A stretch of DNA of 64,000 nt from Enterocloster lavalensis (GCF_902364025.1 NZ_CABJCG010000017.1:62001-126000); one strand, 5' to 3'. Numbered from the stretch's first letter, positions 17,146-28,283 are shown. The notes: generated by a model from the sequence alone, not told the origin. Translations and numbers: made by a program.

Positions 17146-18816
17146 TTAAAACAGCCCGGTAATCTTTCCGCTCTCGTCCACATCGATCCCCTCGGCCGCC
17201 GGTTTCTTGGGAAGCCCGGGCATGGTCATAATGGAGCCGGTGAGGGCCACCACAAAGCCTGCGCCCGCGGACACGTAGGCGTCGCGCACGTTGATCTTAA
17301 ACCCGGTGGGCCTGCCCAGCTTGGTCTGGTCGTCGGACAGGGAATACTGGGTTTTGGCCATGCAGACCGGAAGGTTTCCGTAGCCCATCTCGGTGATGCG
17401 CTTTAACGCCTTCTCAGCCGCCGGCGCGTAGGTCACGCCGTCCGCGCCGTAAACCTCGGCGGCGATGGTGCCGATCTTCTCCTTCAGACTCATCTCGTCG
17501 GGATAGAGCACCTTAAAGTTGCTCTGCTTCTTCTCCAGGGTCTCGAGAACCTTCTCGGCCAGGGCGATTCCGCCCTCTCCGCCCTTGGCCCAGACCTCGC
17601 TGAGTGCGAATTCACAGCCCCTCTGCTCGCAGAAATGCTTAATATATTCATATTCCGCCTCCGTGTCGGAGGTGAAGGAATTTAAGGTCACGACCACCGG
17701 AACGCCGAACTTCTGGATGTTCTCAATGTGCTTCTCCAGGTTCACGATGCCACGCTTTAAGGCGTCCAGGTTCTCGGTTGAGAGCTGGTCCTTGGGCACA
17801 CCGCCGTTGTATTTGAGGGCGCGCACCGTGGCCACCAGCACCACCGCGTCGGGCTTCAGCCCGGCCATGCGGCACTTGATGTCCAGGAACTTCTCAGCGC
17901 CCAGGTCCGCGCCGAAGCCCGCCTCGGTCACCACGATGTCCGCCAGCTTCAGCGCCGTGCGGGTGGCTCTGACGCTGTTGCAGCCGTGGGCGATATTGGC
18001 GAAGGGGCCGCCGTGTACCAGCACGCCGGTGTGCTCCAGGGTCTGAATCAGATTGGGCTTTAACGCGTCCTTTAACAGGGCGGCCATGGAGCCCACCGCG
18101 CGTAAGTCCGCCGCGGTCACCGGCTCGCCGGCAAAGTTGTAAGCCACGATGATCCGGCCAAGGCGCTCCTTTAAGTCCTTCATATCCGCCGCCAGGCAGA
18201 GAATCGCCATGATCTCGGAGGCCACGGTGATCACAAAATGGTCCTCACGCACCATTCCGTCCGCCTTTGCTCCAAGGCCGATGACCACGTTTCGCAGCGC
18301 ACGGTCGTTCATGTCCTCACAGCGCTTCCACTGCACCTGGCGGGGATCGATGCCCAGGGCGTTGCCCTGCTGGATGTGATTGTCCAGCAGCGCCGCCAGC
18401 AGGTTGTTGGCGGAGGTGATGGCGTGGAAATCGCCGGTAAAGTGCAGATTTAAGTCCTCCATGGGAACCACCTGGGCGTACCCGCCCCCGGCCGCTCCGC
18501 CCTTGATGCCAAAGCACGGCCCTAAAGACGGCTCCCGCAGCGCGATAATTGCGCTCTTTTTCATCACACCGAACGCTTCTCCCAGACCCACGGTGGTGGT
18601 GGTCTTGCCCTCGCCCGCCGGGGTGGGGTTGATGGCGGTCACCAGCACCAGTTTTCCGTCCGGGCGGTCCTTCACCTGCTCCCACAGATCGTCTGTGAGC
18701 TTGGCCTTGTACTTGCCGTAGAGCTCCAGATCGTCCTCCCCGATTCCATAGGACTTAGCCACCTCTTTGATGGGAAGCATCCGCGCCTCCTGTGCGATCT
18801 CAATATCTGACTTCAT
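17146..18816 (-). CDS. fhs: Formate--tetrahydrofolate ligase
   Basis: A 556-residue enzyme that uses ATP to attach formate to tetrahydrofolate, feeding one-carbon metabolism and the methyl branch in acetogens. The nucleotide loop [18 protein letters not shown], the [20 protein letters not shown] segment and the glycine-rich [14 protein letters not shown] region are diagnostic, and the length is typical. AAGGAGG lies before the ATG. It is 55 bases downstream of ftsK. Its presence alone does not show acetogenesis, since many fermenting clostridia carry it for purine and serine metabolism. Confidence 0.97.
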   Translation of the reverse strand: MKSDIEIAQEARMLPIKEVAKSYGIGEDDLELYGKYKAKLTDDLWEQVKDRPDGKLVLVTAINPTPAGEGKTTTTVGLGEAFGVMKKSAIIALREPSLGPCFGIKGGAAGGGYAQVVPMEDLNLHFTGDFHAITSANNLLAALLDNHIQQGNALGIDPRQVQWKRCEDMNDRALRNVVIGLGAKADGMVREDHFVITVASEIMAILCLAADMKDLKERLGRIIVAYNFAGEPVTAADLRAVGSMAALLKDALKPNLIQTLEHTGVLVHGGPFANIAHGCNSVRATRTALKLADIVVTEAGFGADLGAEKFLDIKCRMAGLKPDAVVLVATVRALKYNGGVPKDQLSTENLDALKRGIVNLEKHIENIQKFGVPVVVTLNSFTSDTEAEYEYIKHFCEQRGCEFALSEVWAKGGEGGIALAEKVLETLEKKQSNFKVLYPDEMSLKEKIGTIAAEVYGADGVTYAPAAEKALKRITEMGYGNLPVCMAKTQYSLSDDQTKLGRPTGFKINVRDAYVSAGAGFVVALTGSIMTMPGLPKKPAAEGIDVDESGKITGLF

Positions 18817-18871
18817 GCCGCTTTTCCTCCTTAATGTTAGTGTTGACCATGGATTGATCCGTGAACATCAT

Positions 18872-21800
18872 CTATCTGCCCTGCTCCAGGAATTCCTGGA
18901 ACTGTTCAGGACTCATCAATACTTTTCTGGGCTTGGTGCCTTCCTCCTCGCCCACCACGCCGGCCTCGGCCAGCTGGTCCATGATGCGGGCCGCCCGGTT
19001 AAAGCCGATCTTGAACATGCGCTGCAGCATGCCGATGGAAGCCTTGTCCTTGTCGATGATCAGCTGTCCGGCCTGGACGAAATACTCATCCCGCCCGTCG
19101 TCCGCCTTGCTCCCGGCGCTCTCCGCCGCAGGAGAGGCGATCCGGTTCTCCACCTCCGGGCTGTACTGGGCCGTCAGACCCTGCTCGGTGAGGAATTCCA
19201 CCACCCGGCCCACCTCCTCGTCGGACACGAAAGCGCCCTGCACACGCTGAGGTTTGGGGAAGCCCGCCGGGTAAAAGAGCATGTCGCCCTTGCCCAGAAG
19301 CTTCTCGGCTCCGTTCATATCGATAATGGTCCTGGAGTCCACCCCCGAGGACACGGAAAATGCGATTCGCGACGGCACGTTGGCCTTGATCAGGCCGGTG
19401 ATCACGTTCACCGACGGGCGCTGGGTTGCGATCACCAGATGGATTCCCGCGGCTCTTGCCAGCTGGGCCAGACGGCAGATGGACTCCTCCACCTCGCCGG
19501 GGGCTACCATCATCAGGTCTGCCAGCTCGTCGATGATAATCACGATCTGTGGAAGCTTGGTCGGTTTGTTGTCGCTCTCCACGTCCTTCAGCTTCTCCAC
19601 CCGGTCGTTGTAGCCCTTCAGATCCCGGACATTGCAGGAGGCGAACTTCTTGTAGCGGTCCTCCATCTCGGCCACGGCCCAGTTTAACGCGCCGGAAGCC
19701 TTTTTCGGGTCCGTCACCACCGGGATCAGCAGGTGGGGGATGCCGTTGTAGACGCTGAGCTCCACCACCTTGGGGTCCACCATGATCAGCTTCACGTCCT
19801 CAGGTTTGGACTTGAAGATAATACTCATGATCAGCGTGTTGATACACACGGATTTACCGGAGCCGGTGGCGCCCGCGATCAAAAGGTGGGGCATCTTGCC
19901 GATGTCCGTCACCACCACCTGGCCGCCGATGTCCTTACCCACCGCAAAGGCCAGACGGGACTTGTGGTTCTGGAAATTGTCGGACTCCAGCAGTTCCCGC
20001 AGATAAACCACGTTGTTTTCCTTGTTCGGCACCTCGATGCCCACGGCGGATTTGCCGGGGATGGGGGCCTCGATGCGGATGTCCGCGGCTGCCAGGTTCA
20101 GCTTGATGTCGTCGGTCAGACCCACGATCTTGCTGACCTTCACGCCCTGCTCAGGCAGCAGCTCGTAGCGGGTCACCGCCGGTCCGCAGCTGATATTGGT
20201 CACGGTCACGCCCACGCCGAAGTTGCGCAGGGTCTGCTGCAGTTTGATGGCCGTGGCCTTGTATTCGTTCTGGGAAAATGCGCCTGCATTGCGGTTCCCG
20301 CGCTTTAACAGGGTGGTGGGCGGGAAAATGTACTCCTTTTTCACCACCTCTTCCTCCTTGCGGATCTCCTCGGCCACCTCCACGCTCTCGCTGGCCGCAG
20401 CCGCGGCCTGTCGCTTCTTCTCAAGCTTTTTCTGCAACAGCTCGGTTTCGGTCTCAATCACCTTACCGCCTGCCGTCACCACCCGCTTGGGCTCCTCCGG
20501 CACAAAGATGCTGTCGTAATTTACGCCCTGCTCCGAATGATCCTGGCTGTAGTCGTCCTCCTGAACCGAGAGCGCCCCGGCCCCGGATCCAGCCGTCTCC
20601 CAGGGAGCGGTATCCTCGTAGACCGAGGTTTCCTCCCGGCCGCCTGTTTTCGCCGCATAAGGCGTTTTCTCCGGACCGGATGTTCCCTCCGCGCCGGACA
20701 GGCCTTCCGCGTAAGATGTTTCCCCCGCATAAGACACGCCCTTAACGCCGGACAGGCCCTCCGCGTAAGACGTTTCCCCCGCATAAGACACGCCCTTAAC
20801 GCCGGACAGGTCCTCCTCACCGGACAATCCCTCCCCATAAAGGTTTTCCTGTCCGCCCACTGGGGCATCCAGGCTCACCCGGGCCACCGGCTCCTCAAAG
20901 GGAGGAATGTCCTCCTCGAAGGGCGCTTCCTCCGAGATATCCCGCAGGAAATCCGGCCTGGCCCCAGGTTCCGCTTCCGCGGTCCTCATACCCGGCTCTC
21001 TGTAGCCGTCCTCCACAAACTCCATCTCTCCCAGGGTTCTGTGGTCTCTGGGAAGCCGGATCGTCTCCTCCCCGTCCTCCCTATGTAACAGATACGCGTC
21101 CGCAGGCTCCCTGGCCGGGGCGGCCGTCCGCTCCCTGCCGGTTCCCTTCACCGGGGCAGCGGGCTTCTGGTGGCGTTCGATGGAGTCCGCCAGCACGGCC
21201 ACATCGTCGGTCTCATAGGGCAGCTCCTGCTCTCCGCCCTGATACTCCGGCGGCAGATTGATCTGCCCCCGGAACACATCCGCGGCGGCCGCAGCCGGAG
21301 CCGCGCCCCCCTGGGCCGGTTCGTATCCAATGTTCTCCGGTTCCTCATCTTCCATAATATCCGGCAGATCCCTGGGATCGGTGAGTCTGGTGGCCTCTAA
21401 ATTGACGCCGCGCACCATCTGCTCCTCCCGCTCCTGCCTGCGCTCCTCCTGCCGTCTGGCGTGGTTTTCGCGCCTGCGCTCCATATCTTCCCTGGCATAG
21501 TGGTAGGCCTTGTCCCCGCCGGACCGGACCACGGAAACAAAGGATTTCTCCGTGATGCAGACCGCGCAGATAATCAATACCACAAAGAGCACCAGGTAGG
21601 CTCCGGCCCGTCCCAGCGCCACGGTCAGCAAGGAGGCCAGCACGCCGCCCAGCCATCCGCCGCCCCGGCCTGTGTCCGCGGACTGCTTGTAATACTCCAT
21701 CCACTTGGCGCCGTCGGGCGTGGAGCCGAACATAAGCTGCAGCAGGCCGCAGACCGTGATCACGGCCAGGATCACCGCGCCCAGCTTCAGCGCCGCATGG

Positions 21801-22138
21801 ATATTTCCCTCATTCGACATGTGAAAGCATGTCCCCACAAACAACAGAATGGGCACCAGAAAGCCCACCATGCCAAAAACTCCCAGCTGCGCCCGGCGCA
21901 GGGCCTCGCCCACCACGCCGCAGAGCCGGAAATTGCTGAGAAACAACAGCACTGCAACAGCAAAAGAGCAGATGATGACCACTTCTGCTCTCAAAAATCC
22001 CATATCCTGTTCTGTATTCGCTGACTTTCCCTGGCTTCTCTTCGCCCCGGAACCGCCCTTCCTGGACGTTCCCGCACCTCTTGTGCTTTTCCCTGTATTC
22101 TTTGGTGTGCTCTGCCTTTTACGATTTGAATCAGCCAC
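18872..22138 (-). CDS. ftsK: DNA translocase FtsK/SpoIIIE
   Basis: A 1,088-residue septal DNA pump. The N-terminus has a basic Ser/Gly-rich head and four membrane helices (about residues 50-200). A long acidic, low-complexity linker (about 200-560) follows, then the motor with Walker [13 protein letters not shown], Walker [13 protein letters not shown], and a C-terminal winged-helix gamma domain ([16 protein letters not shown]). The linker contains a duplicated 18-residue unit beginning [15 protein letters not shown], encoded by 54-bp direct repeats. The start is GTG 22138 after GGGAGG. It translocates chromosome ends during division or sporulation. Confidence 0.96.
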   Translation of the reverse strand: MADSNRKRQSTPKNTGKSTRGAGTSRKGGSGAKRSQGKSANTEQDMGFLRAEVVIICSFAVAVLLFLSNFRLCGVVGEALRRAQLGVFGMVGFLVPILLFVGTCFHMSNEGNIHAALKLGAVILAVITVCGLLQLMFGSTPDGAKWMEYYKQSADTGRGGGWLGGVLASLLTVALGRAGAYLVLFVVLIICAVCITEKSFVSVVRSGGDKAYHYAREDMERRRENHARRQEERRQEREEQMVRGVNLEATRLTDPRDLPDIMEDEEPENIGYEPAQGGAAPAAAAADVFRGQINLPPEYQGGEQELPYETDDVAVLADSIERHQKPAAPVKGTGRERTAAPAREPADAYLLHREDGEETIRLPRDHRTLGEMEFVEDGYREPGMRTAEAEPGARPDFLRDISEEAPFEEDIPPFEEPVARVSLDAPVGGQENLYGEGLSGEEDLSGVKGVSYAGETSYAEGLSGVKGVSYAGETSYAEGLSGAEGTSGPEKTPYAAKTGGREETSVYEDTAPWETAGSGAGALSVQEDDYSQDHSEQGVNYDSIFVPEEPKRVVTAGGKVIETETELLQKKLEKKRQAAAAASESVEVAEEIRKEEEVVKKEYIFPPTTLLKRGNRNAGAFSQNEYKATAIKLQQTLRNFGVGVTVTNISCGPAVTRYELLPEQGVKVSKIVGLTDDIKLNLAAADIRIEAPIPGKSAVGIEVPNKENNVVYLRELLESDNFQNHKSRLAFAVGKDIGGQVVVTDIGKMPHLLIAGATGSGKSVCINTLIMSIIFKSKPEDVKLIMVDPKVVELSVYNGIPHLLIPVVTDPKKASGALNWAVAEMEDRYKKFASCNVRDLKGYNDRVEKLKDVESDNKPTKLPQIVIIIDELADLMMVAPGEVEESICRLAQLARAAGIHLVIATQRPSVNVITGLIKANVPSRIAFSVSSGVDSRTIIDMNGAEKLLGKGDMLFYPAGFPKPQRVQGAFVSDEEVGRVVEFLTEQGLTAQYSPEVENRIASPAAESAGSKADDGRDEYFVQAGQLIIDKDKASIGMLQRMFKIGFNRAARIMDQLAEAGVVGEEEGTKPRKVLMSPEQFQEFLEQGR
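20701..20808 (-). repeat. 54-bp tandem duplication inside ftsK linker
   Basis: Two adjacent 54-bp copies (20701-20754 and 20755-20808) differ at two bases and encode the repeated 18-residue linker unit of FtsK. The frame is preserved, so the repeat only changes linker length. Confidence 0.9.
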
Positions 22139-22195
22139 GAAATCAGCCTCCCGTCATTCTATACACGTCTCCGGGCATAAGCCCAGTTAGTATAT

Positions 22196-22224
22196 AGTAT
22201 ACAAAAAAATCCGGGGAAATGCAA
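22196..22224 (-). promoter_or_regulatory. Promoter of ftsK
   Basis: The minus strand reads TTGCAT (22219-22224), 17 bases, TATACT (22196-22201), a good vegetative promoter 58 bases before the GTG start. A small GGGC/GCCC hairpin lies in the leader. Confidence 0.75.
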
Positions 22225-22235
22225 CGCCAAGGCAT

Positions 22236-22994
22236 TTAATTTTTCGCGTCGATCATCTGATAGAGTTTGTGCAGCGCTTCCTTGATGCCCCCTACCTCGT
22301 CGATCAGCCCGGCTTCCACGGCCTCTTTTCCCACCAGAACGGTGCCCAGATCGCGGGTGAGCATCTCGGTGTTGTGCATGAGTTCCTTCAGCTGGTCGTA
22401 GGCGATGCGGGCGTGGCTCTCCACGAAATTCAGAATCCGGTCCTCGATCATGGCAAAATACTCATACGTCTGGGAACTGCCGATCACCATGCCGGACATG
22501 CGCACGGGATGAATCATCATGGTTCCCGAGGGCACAATAAAGGAGTAGTTGGTGGAGACCGCCAGGGGCACGCCGATGGAATGGCTTCCGCCCAGCACCA
22601 GGGAAACCGTGGGCATGGACAGGGAGGCGATCATCTCCGCGATGGCCAGACCCGCGTCCACATCCCCGCCCGAGGTGTTGAGCAGCACCAAAAGGCCGTC
22701 CACGGTGTCGTCGTCCTCAATCTGGGCCAGCTGGGGCAGCACGTGGTCGTATTTGGTGGCTTTGCTGTTGCCGGACAGGTTCTCGTGGCCCTCCACCTCG
22801 CCGATGATGGTGATCAGATGGATTTTCCGATGCCTCCTGTTTTCTTCCAGGGTCATCTGGCCGTACTCCTCCAACTTCTGATCTTCCTTGGCCTCGATGT
22901 CCTTCTCGTTTATCTTCTCCTGTGTATTGTCCTGTCCGCCGTTGTTGTCCACAACCGCGTTTTTCTTTTTATTTTTGCTCTTATCCTGCGCCAT
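22236..22994 (-). CDS. TepA-like ClpP-fold serine peptidase
   Basis: A 252-residue ClpP-class protein. After a hydrophilic N-terminal stretch, residues 60-245 follow Bacillus TepA: LLNTSGGDVDAGLAIAEMI, the active-site-type GGSHSIGVPLAVS, MMIHPVRMSG with the expected His, and EAVEAGLIDEVGG. TepA is a membrane-associated ClpP-like peptidase implicated in protein export or germination. The gene lies just upstream of ftsK, a common pairing in Clostridia, and is separated from it by the ftsK promoter. Confidence 0.88.
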   Translation of the reverse strand: MAQDKSKNKKKNAVVDNNGGQDNTQEKINEKDIEAKEDQKLEEYGQMTLEENRRHRKIHLITIIGEVEGHENLSGNSKATKYDHVLPQLAQIEDDDTVDGLLVLLNTSGGDVDAGLAIAEMIASLSMPTVSLVLGGSHSIGVPLAVSTNYSFIVPSGTMMIHPVRMSGMVIGSSQTYEYFAMIEDRILNFVESHARIAYDQLKELMHNTEMLTRDLGTVLVGKEAVEAGLIDEVGGIKEALHKLYQMIDAKN

Positions 22995-23149
22995 GGCCTT
23001 ATCTTCCTTTCCTCGTTCTGCCGCCTCAGACCGGTTTAAGGGTCTGCGGCTGTTCAGGGAATAGTCTGCGCCGGGCGCGGGAAAATATGCATGGCGGCGC
23101 TGTGGGCTGCGCAGGATATTTTAAGGCCCGCTTCCCGGAAACGGTTCCT

Positions 23150-23195
23150 AAAACGGGGCTGCAGCCTGAATTTCATAAATTCGGCAGCAGCCCCG
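23150..23195 (-). terminator. Terminator after adenine deaminase
   Basis: A 9-bp perfect stem CGGGGCTGC/GCAGCCCCG (23154-23162, 23187-23195) with extra internal pairing is followed on the minus strand by TTTTAGG. It lies 33 bases past the ade stop. The remainder of the 233-base gap holds the leader of the tepA-like gene. Confidence 0.8.
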
Positions 23196-23227
23196 GCATG
23201 ATCAAAATGAAGGTTAAATGGAACCTA

Positions 23228-24988
23228 CTATTTGAATAGCTCCACAAACGTCTGGGTGCGGCCATCCACCAGTCCGCGGTCGCTGATGCAGAGAATAGGC
23301 GCCGCCAACAGAGAGCTGATGGCGATCCGCATCATCATCTTATCGCTCTTGCAGACCTTACCCACCGCCTTCTCCAGAGCGCTGATTTGCTCCACCAGCT
23401 CATGGCAGGGAAGCTGGGACATCAGTCCGGCCACCGGAAGCGGAAGCCCGGCCAGCACCTGGCCGTCCAGCACCGCGCACATTCCACCGCCCACCTCCTG
23501 AAGATAGTTGGCCGCAATAAGGGCATCTTCCGGATTTTTGTAGGCCACGGTAAAATTGTGGCTGTCGTGGGAGATCGTGGAAGCCACCGCGCCGCGCTGC
23601 AGGCCGAAGTTTTGAAATACACAGATCGTCCGGTCCCGGGCGCCGTGCCGGTTGCACACGCTTAAAAAGCAAAGCTCCTCCCGGTCCGTGAGATCGATTC
23701 TCCCATTCTTCACCAGCAACCTCTCGTACAGCGGCTCAGACAGAGCCCGGCCCGCCTCGTTACAGGGGACGATGCATACCAGGCTGTCCGGCCCCGGAGG
23801 CACCAGATAGAAATCCTCCTCCCCCCGCAGCCAGGACAGCTGCACCGTGTTGGGGAATGGAACTTTTTCCGCGCCGGACGGTCCTGCGCACAGTCTGCCG
23901 TCCTCACACATCAGTTCTCCGCCCACAAAGACGGCGAAAGGATTGCGCCCATCCAGCTCCTCCACCAGCTGCAGGTCCGCGGCATAACCGGGAGCCACGG
24001 CGCCCAGATCCGCCATCCCGGCCTCCCTGGCCGCGTTGTACGTGCCCCAGCGTATGGCGTCCATCGGGTCCACGCCCAGCTCGATCAGTTTTTTCATAAT
24101 GCGGTTGATATGGCCCGTCTCCAGCAGATCCTTGGCGTGAACATCGTCGGTGCAAAGGGAAACATTATCATGGTAACGGTGGCCCCGCAGTCCCTGCAGC
24201 ATCTCCGGCAGGCTCCCGCTGGACAGCGAGCTGGCCTGCAGGTTCACGTGAAGTCCTGCCCGCAGGTTTTCGCAGCACTCCCTGGCGGTCCGCCCGGAAT
24301 GGTTGTCCGTGGGGCCTCCCAGGATATAGGCGGCCAGCTCCTTGCCGTAGACCCGTGGCGCATGTCCCTGGATCAGAACGTCCCGCCGCAGTCCCTCCGC
24401 GAGAATGCCGTGCATGCGCTGCGCATCATTGACCACGCTCAACACATCCATCACCTCCGCGATGCCCACAACTCCCTCCCGGTCCAGGAGCATCGCAATC
24501 TCCTCCGGGCCGAAGCTGGCGCCGGAGCCTTCCAGCCCGGGTACGGAGGGCACGCAGGATGAGGCCAGGTTAAACTGACGCACAGGCGACCGCCTGGCGT
24601 CCTCCAGCATATACTCCACGCCGGAAATCCCCATGACATTGGCGATCTCGTGGGGGTCCACGAAAACCGCGGTGGTTCCGCAGAGCACCGCCGCCCTTCC
24701 GAATTCCCCGGGGGTGAGCATGGTGCTCTCCACATGCATATGGATGTCGATAAAGCCGGGCATCAGGTATGCGCCGCGGCCGTCATAAACCGTTTCCGAC
24801 GGCACGGCCGTCATCTCCCCCTCCCGCACGCGCACGATCACGCCGTCCAGCACGTCCACTTCGGCGGGATAGATTTCCCCGGTGATCACATTGACCAGGC
24901 GGATATTTTGAATGGTCAGATCACAGGGAATCCGCTGCATCGCCGCCGCTATCAGTCTGCTGCGGTCCGGATTTTGAATTGCTCTCAA
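23228..24988 (-). CDS. ade: Adenine deaminase
   Basis: A 586-residue amidohydrolase converting adenine to hypoxanthine and ammonia. MPGFIDIHMHVESTM is the metal-binding HxH motif, VFVDPHEIANVMG and IQGHAPRV hold further ligands, CTDDVHAKDLL carries the aspartate, and a C-terminal adenine-deaminase domain contains STISHDSHNF. I chose TTG 24988, seven bases after AAGGAGG; an upstream ATG at 25006 would overlap the ribosome site. It starts 33 bases after the purine permease gene, so uptake and deamination are co-expressed. Confidence 0.95.
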   Translation of the reverse strand: MRAIQNPDRSRLIAAAMQRIPCDLTIQNIRLVNVITGEIYPAEVDVLDGVIVRVREGEMTAVPSETVYDGRGAYLMPGFIDIHMHVESTMLTPGEFGRAAVLCGTTAVFVDPHEIANVMGISGVEYMLEDARRSPVRQFNLASSCVPSVPGLEGSGASFGPEEIAMLLDREGVVGIAEVMDVLSVVNDAQRMHGILAEGLRRDVLIQGHAPRVYGKELAAYILGGPTDNHSGRTARECCENLRAGLHVNLQASSLSSGSLPEMLQGLRGHRYHDNVSLCTDDVHAKDLLETGHINRIMKKLIELGVDPMDAIRWGTYNAAREAGMADLGAVAPGYAADLQLVEELDGRNPFAVFVGGELMCEDGRLCAGPSGAEKVPFPNTVQLSWLRGEEDFYLVPPGPDSLVCIVPCNEAGRALSEPLYERLLVKNGRIDLTDREELCFLSVCNRHGARDRTICVFQNFGLQRGAVASTISHDSHNFTVAYKNPEDALIAANYLQEVGGGMCAVLDGQVLAGLPLPVAGLMSQLPCHELVEQISALEKAVGKVCKSDKMMMRIAISSLLAAPILCISDRGLVDGRTQTFVELFK

Positions 24989-25021
24989 ACGATTACCTCC
25001 TTTCATCTTCCGTGTCTGGCG

Positions 25022-26356
25022 TTAAATAAAGAACTGCAGGCAGGTCAACAGCGCCAGCACAATGGTAAACAGAGATGGCAGCGTTTCCTTGCTCCGCTCA
25101 TCCGTGAACGTGTAGTACATAATGTTTACGATGCAGTAGGTGACTAACCCGATGGCGATGCCCTTTGGGGTTCCGCCGAACAGGCTTCCGATCATCAAAA
25201 TCGCCACCGGCGTCCACTTCAGCGGATCGAAATCCACTGATTTGAGTCCGTTCATCATGGAAATTCCAATCAAAATCAGTGCCGGGGATGTTGCGGCCGT
25301 GGGGATCATGAGAAACAGCGGGGCAAAAAATACCGCCGCGATAAACAGCAGGCCCGTCACCACGGAGGCCAGGCCGGTGCGTCCGCCCACCTCCACGCCG
25401 GTGGCGCTCTCCACATACGTGGTGACCACTGAAAGGCCCATGACGGCCCCTGTGATCGTTCCCATGGAGTCCACCAGGAAGACCTTTCCAATCAGCGGGA
25501 AATTGCCGTTCTCATCCATCATTCCCGCCTTGTTCGCCAATCCCAGGGCCGTGCCCAGAGTGGAAAAGAAATCGCTGATAAAAAATGCCAGCATGAAGGC
25601 GATGTACTCCGGCCGCAGGGCCCCCAGCACGTCCGCCTTGAAGGCCACGTTGCCCAGGGATGAGAGCGCGCCCTTGGTAAAAATGCTTTCCGGGAATTTC
25701 ACAACGCCCATGATCAGGCCCAGGACCGTGGTAATGATGATCCCCAGCAGAATGGCGCCGCGGATCTTGTAGGTGCGCCCTTTGATGGTAAAACGGGCGT
25801 AGTTGAGAACCAGACAGATGATAAGGCCGATGCCGGCCAGCGCTACGGAGGGCTGGGAAAAATCCCCCAGACCTTTAAAATTCTCCGCCACCAGCTTGGC
25901 GTTGACCAGGGCCGTGCGGATGATGAACAGGCCCAGGCCCGCGCTGATGCCGATCTTAATGTCCTTGGGAATCAGCTTCACGATCAGCTCCCGCACCCCG
26001 AAAATACTCAGCAGCAGGAAAACGGTGCCGGAGATGAAAACCATTCCCAGGCCTACCTGCCAGGATGCGATGCCGGCGAGAACAATCGAATTGGCGAGAA
26101 CCGCATTGGACCCCATGCCGGGGGCCAGCGCGAAGGGCATGTTGGAAACCAGGCCCATGACAATGGTGACCAGGCCGGACACAAGGGCGGTGGCCAGCAG
26201 CACGCCCACCGCGTCCATGCCGGCTTCACCCATGTATTTCGGCTGAATGATGAGGATATAGGCCATGGTGGCAAATGTGGTGGCGCCCGCAATCACCTCA
26301 GTGCGGACGGTGGAGCCTCTTTTTTGAATCTGAAAATATTCCAGCACGTTGCTCAC
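25022..26356 (-). CDS. NCS2 family purine permease (AzgA/PbuG-like)
   Basis: A membrane carrier of about 444 residues with some 12 predicted helices, of the NCS2 group that imports adenine, guanine or hypoxanthine with protons. AGATTFATMAYILIIQP near the N-terminus and GMGSNAVLANS are typical of the AzgA/PbuG branch, as is GTITGAVMGLSVVTTYVESATG. The start is uncertain: the ATG at 26365 directly abuts GAAAGGAG, so I prefer the GTG at 26356, nine bases away. The adjacent adenine deaminase suggests adenine or hypoxanthine as substrate. Confidence 0.9.
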   Translation of the reverse strand: MSNVLEYFQIQKRGSTVRTEVIAGATTFATMAYILIIQPKYMGEAGMDAVGVLLATALVSGLVTIVMGLVSNMPFALAPGMGSNAVLANSIVLAGIASWQVGLGMVFISGTVFLLLSIFGVRELIVKLIPKDIKIGISAGLGLFIIRTALVNAKLVAENFKGLGDFSQPSVALAGIGLIICLVLNYARFTIKGRTYKIRGAILLGIIITTVLGLIMGVVKFPESIFTKGALSSLGNVAFKADVLGALRPEYIAFMLAFFISDFFSTLGTALGLANKAGMMDENGNFPLIGKVFLVDSMGTITGAVMGLSVVTTYVESATGVEVGGRTGLASVVTGLLFIAAVFFAPLFLMIPTAATSPALILIGISMMNGLKSVDFDPLKWTPVAILMIGSLFGGTPKGIAIGLVTYCIVNIMYYTFTDERSKETLPSLFTIVLALLTCLQFFI

Positions 26357-26500
26357 AGTTTGCATCTCCTTTCTTTTTCCGGGCACCTCCCGCGCTGTGC
26401 GGTTCAGACCAGGCTTGTGCCGCCGTATTCTGTATACCGGGTGTCCGTCCTCTCCCCTCCTCTCCCGTTCCACCGCAGGAACAGCGGATCTTATAATTTT

Positions 26501-26530
26501 ATTATATGGGACAGGCATAGCCCGATGCAA
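26501..26530 (-). promoter_or_regulatory. Promoter of the purine permease-ade operon
   Basis: The minus strand reads TTGCAT (26525-26530), 18 bases, TATAAT (26501-26506). The leader is about 140 bases and contains a CCGC...GCGG hairpin. I looked for a guanine-type riboswitch core and did not see one. Confidence 0.75.
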
Positions 26531-26571
26531 TAGGCGCACAAAATATAATGCCCAAACCCCCTGCTAATTGC

Positions 26572-26632
26572 AAAAAAAGCGCCAATGCACGGGGCTTTTG
26601 GGGATTTCTCCCAAGCCACAGGCATTGGCGCT
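26572..26632 (-). terminator. Terminator after the SH3b-NlpC/P60 gene
   Basis: An 11-bp perfect stem AGCGCCAATGC/GCATTGGCGCT (26578-26588, 26622-26632) with a 33-base loop is followed on the minus strand by seven T. It closes the transcript of the wall-hydrolase gene ending at 26651. Confidence 0.92.
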
Positions 26633-26650
26633 TCGCTATTTTGCTGTCTG

Positions 26651-28279
26651 TCAGTCGCCCAGCACGTTGCGGATGGCAACAGGCGTGCGGTAGTTCCAGG
26701 TGGAAATCTTGATTCCGCTCTTCTTGCTGGCCGCGTGGACGATCTGGCCGTTGCCGATGTACATGGCAACATGGTTGACCGTGCCGCCGCTGTTGGCGTA
26801 GAAGATCAGATCGCCGGGACGCATCTCGCTGGACTTCACCGGCTTGCCCATCTTGGCCTGGGCTCCGGAGTAATGCGGCAGGGACACGCCGAACTGCTTC
26901 ATCACCTGCATGGTGAAGCCGGAGCAGTCCGCGCCCTTAGTCAGGCTGGTGCCGCCCCACACGTAGGGATTCCCCACGAACTGAAGGGCGTAGTTGACCA
27001 CCTTGGAACGCCTGGACGCCGCGGCGTTTGCCGCTTCCTCGGCCGGCGAGAACTTGATGGCCTCGTTCAGCGCATAGCGCACCTCCACGTTGTTGTCCCG
27101 GGTGGAGATGTAAGCCTTGTCGCCCTCGGAGCCGTCCTCCTCGTCCACGGAATCCAGCTCAATCTGCACCCAGCCGTCCAACTGGGCCAGCACCGGGTAG
27201 CGCTCGTCCTTCACGATCTGGGTCCAGATCTTGGCATCCGTGTTTGGCTCGGTGCGGACATTGAGCACGTCCGTGTTGATCACGGCCCTCAGGGTGGCCG
27301 TCTGCATGGCGATATCCTTCGCCTCCTGGCCGGTGGCCGTGTACTGGGGATCCGCCGTGATATATCCGGTAATGGGACCGGACTTGATCTTGTACCATCC
27401 GTCCAGACTTTCCAGGATTTCACCCGCCGCCTTACTGGTCATCTTACCGATGATCTTGCCGTCGGATTTGGGCTCCGCCCGGACGTTTAAGTAGTTGTTC
27501 ACCTTGGAGATCACCAGGTTGTCATACTGGTTGATGGCCATGGCCTTAAGATCCATCTTGCGCCCCTCGTTCAGGGCGTATTTCACTTCTGCATAATCCG
27601 CGGAAATGTAGCCCTCCTCGATCTGGATCCAGCCGTCCTGCTGTCCCAGCACCACGTAGCGCTCGTTTAACAGGGCCTGTCCGATCACGTTGTTGGGGTC
27701 GAGAGCGGGCTCCTTGCGGATATTCAGGTTGTCCGTGGTCACAATGGCCCGAAGCTTCACCAACTCCTTTGCCTTAGATTTAGCCTCGTCGCCGGTGAGC
27801 AGGTACTGGTTGTTGATATAGCCGTCCACCCCGCCGGAGGTGATATGGGACCACTCCCCGTCCGTCTCCAGAATCTCACAGCCGGCGTCGCCGGACAGCT
27901 TGCCGATGATCTTACCGTCCAGGCTGGGCGTTTCCCGGATGTTCAGGTAACCGGACACCTGCACAAGTCCCAGATTCTGGTAAGAGTTCACCACCTCGTC
28001 GATGGCCGCCTGCTGCTCCTGCCGTTCCTTCTCCTCCTGGGAGATGGTGGGCTCCGCCGCCTGGGCGGGGGTTGCTCCGGGACCGGGGCCGGCTTCCTGT
28101 CCCGGTTCCCCGGCCGCGCGGCCGCTGGCCGGCTTCTTCAGACTCATGGCCAGGGCGGCCACGATGCCAATCAGCACCACGGCTCCCAGAATCATCAGAA
28201 GATAGCGGGGATCCCATCTGCGGTTGCGCTTCCTTCTGGCTTTGTTCAACGTCTCCAGATAATCTTTATGGTCCAGCAT
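26651..28279 (-). CDS. SH3b-repeat NlpC/P60 peptidoglycan hydrolase
   Basis: A 542-residue cell-wall enzyme. A basic N-terminus precedes one membrane helix (about residues 27-47), then a Pro/Ala/Glu linker, four SH3b domains between about 100 and 415, and a C-terminal NlpC/P60 domain. The catalytic cysteine lies in GADCSGF, the histidines in VNHVAMYIG and IVHAASKK. Such proteins cleave gamma-D-Glu to meso-DAP bonds in stem peptides, which fits the inferred MurE specificity. It is transcribed alone, from a promoter at 28433 with a long structured leader and to a strong terminator. Confidence 0.93.
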   Translation of the reverse strand: MLDHKDYLETLNKARRKRNRRWDPRYLLMILGAVVLIGIVAALAMSLKKPASGRAAGEPGQEAGPGPGATPAQAAEPTISQEEKERQEQQAAIDEVVNSYQNLGLVQVSGYLNIRETPSLDGKIIGKLSGDAGCEILETDGEWSHITSGGVDGYINNQYLLTGDEAKSKAKELVKLRAIVTTDNLNIRKEPALDPNNVIGQALLNERYVVLGQQDGWIQIEEGYISADYAEVKYALNEGRKMDLKAMAINQYDNLVISKVNNYLNVRAEPKSDGKIIGKMTSKAAGEILESLDGWYKIKSGPITGYITADPQYTATGQEAKDIAMQTATLRAVINTDVLNVRTEPNTDAKIWTQIVKDERYPVLAQLDGWVQIELDSVDEEDGSEGDKAYISTRDNNVEVRYALNEAIKFSPAEEAANAAASRRSKVVNYALQFVGNPYVWGGTSLTKGADCSGFTMQVMKQFGVSLPHYSGAQAKMGKPVKSSEMRPGDLIFYANSGGTVNHVAMYIGNGQIVHAASKKSGIKISTWNYRTPVAIRNVLGD

Positions 28280-28283
28280 ATTT

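Noticed and set aside
26357..26500. Guanine/adenine riboswitch before the purine permease
   Set aside because: The conserved junction and loop sequences of the purine riboswitch are not visible in the leader.
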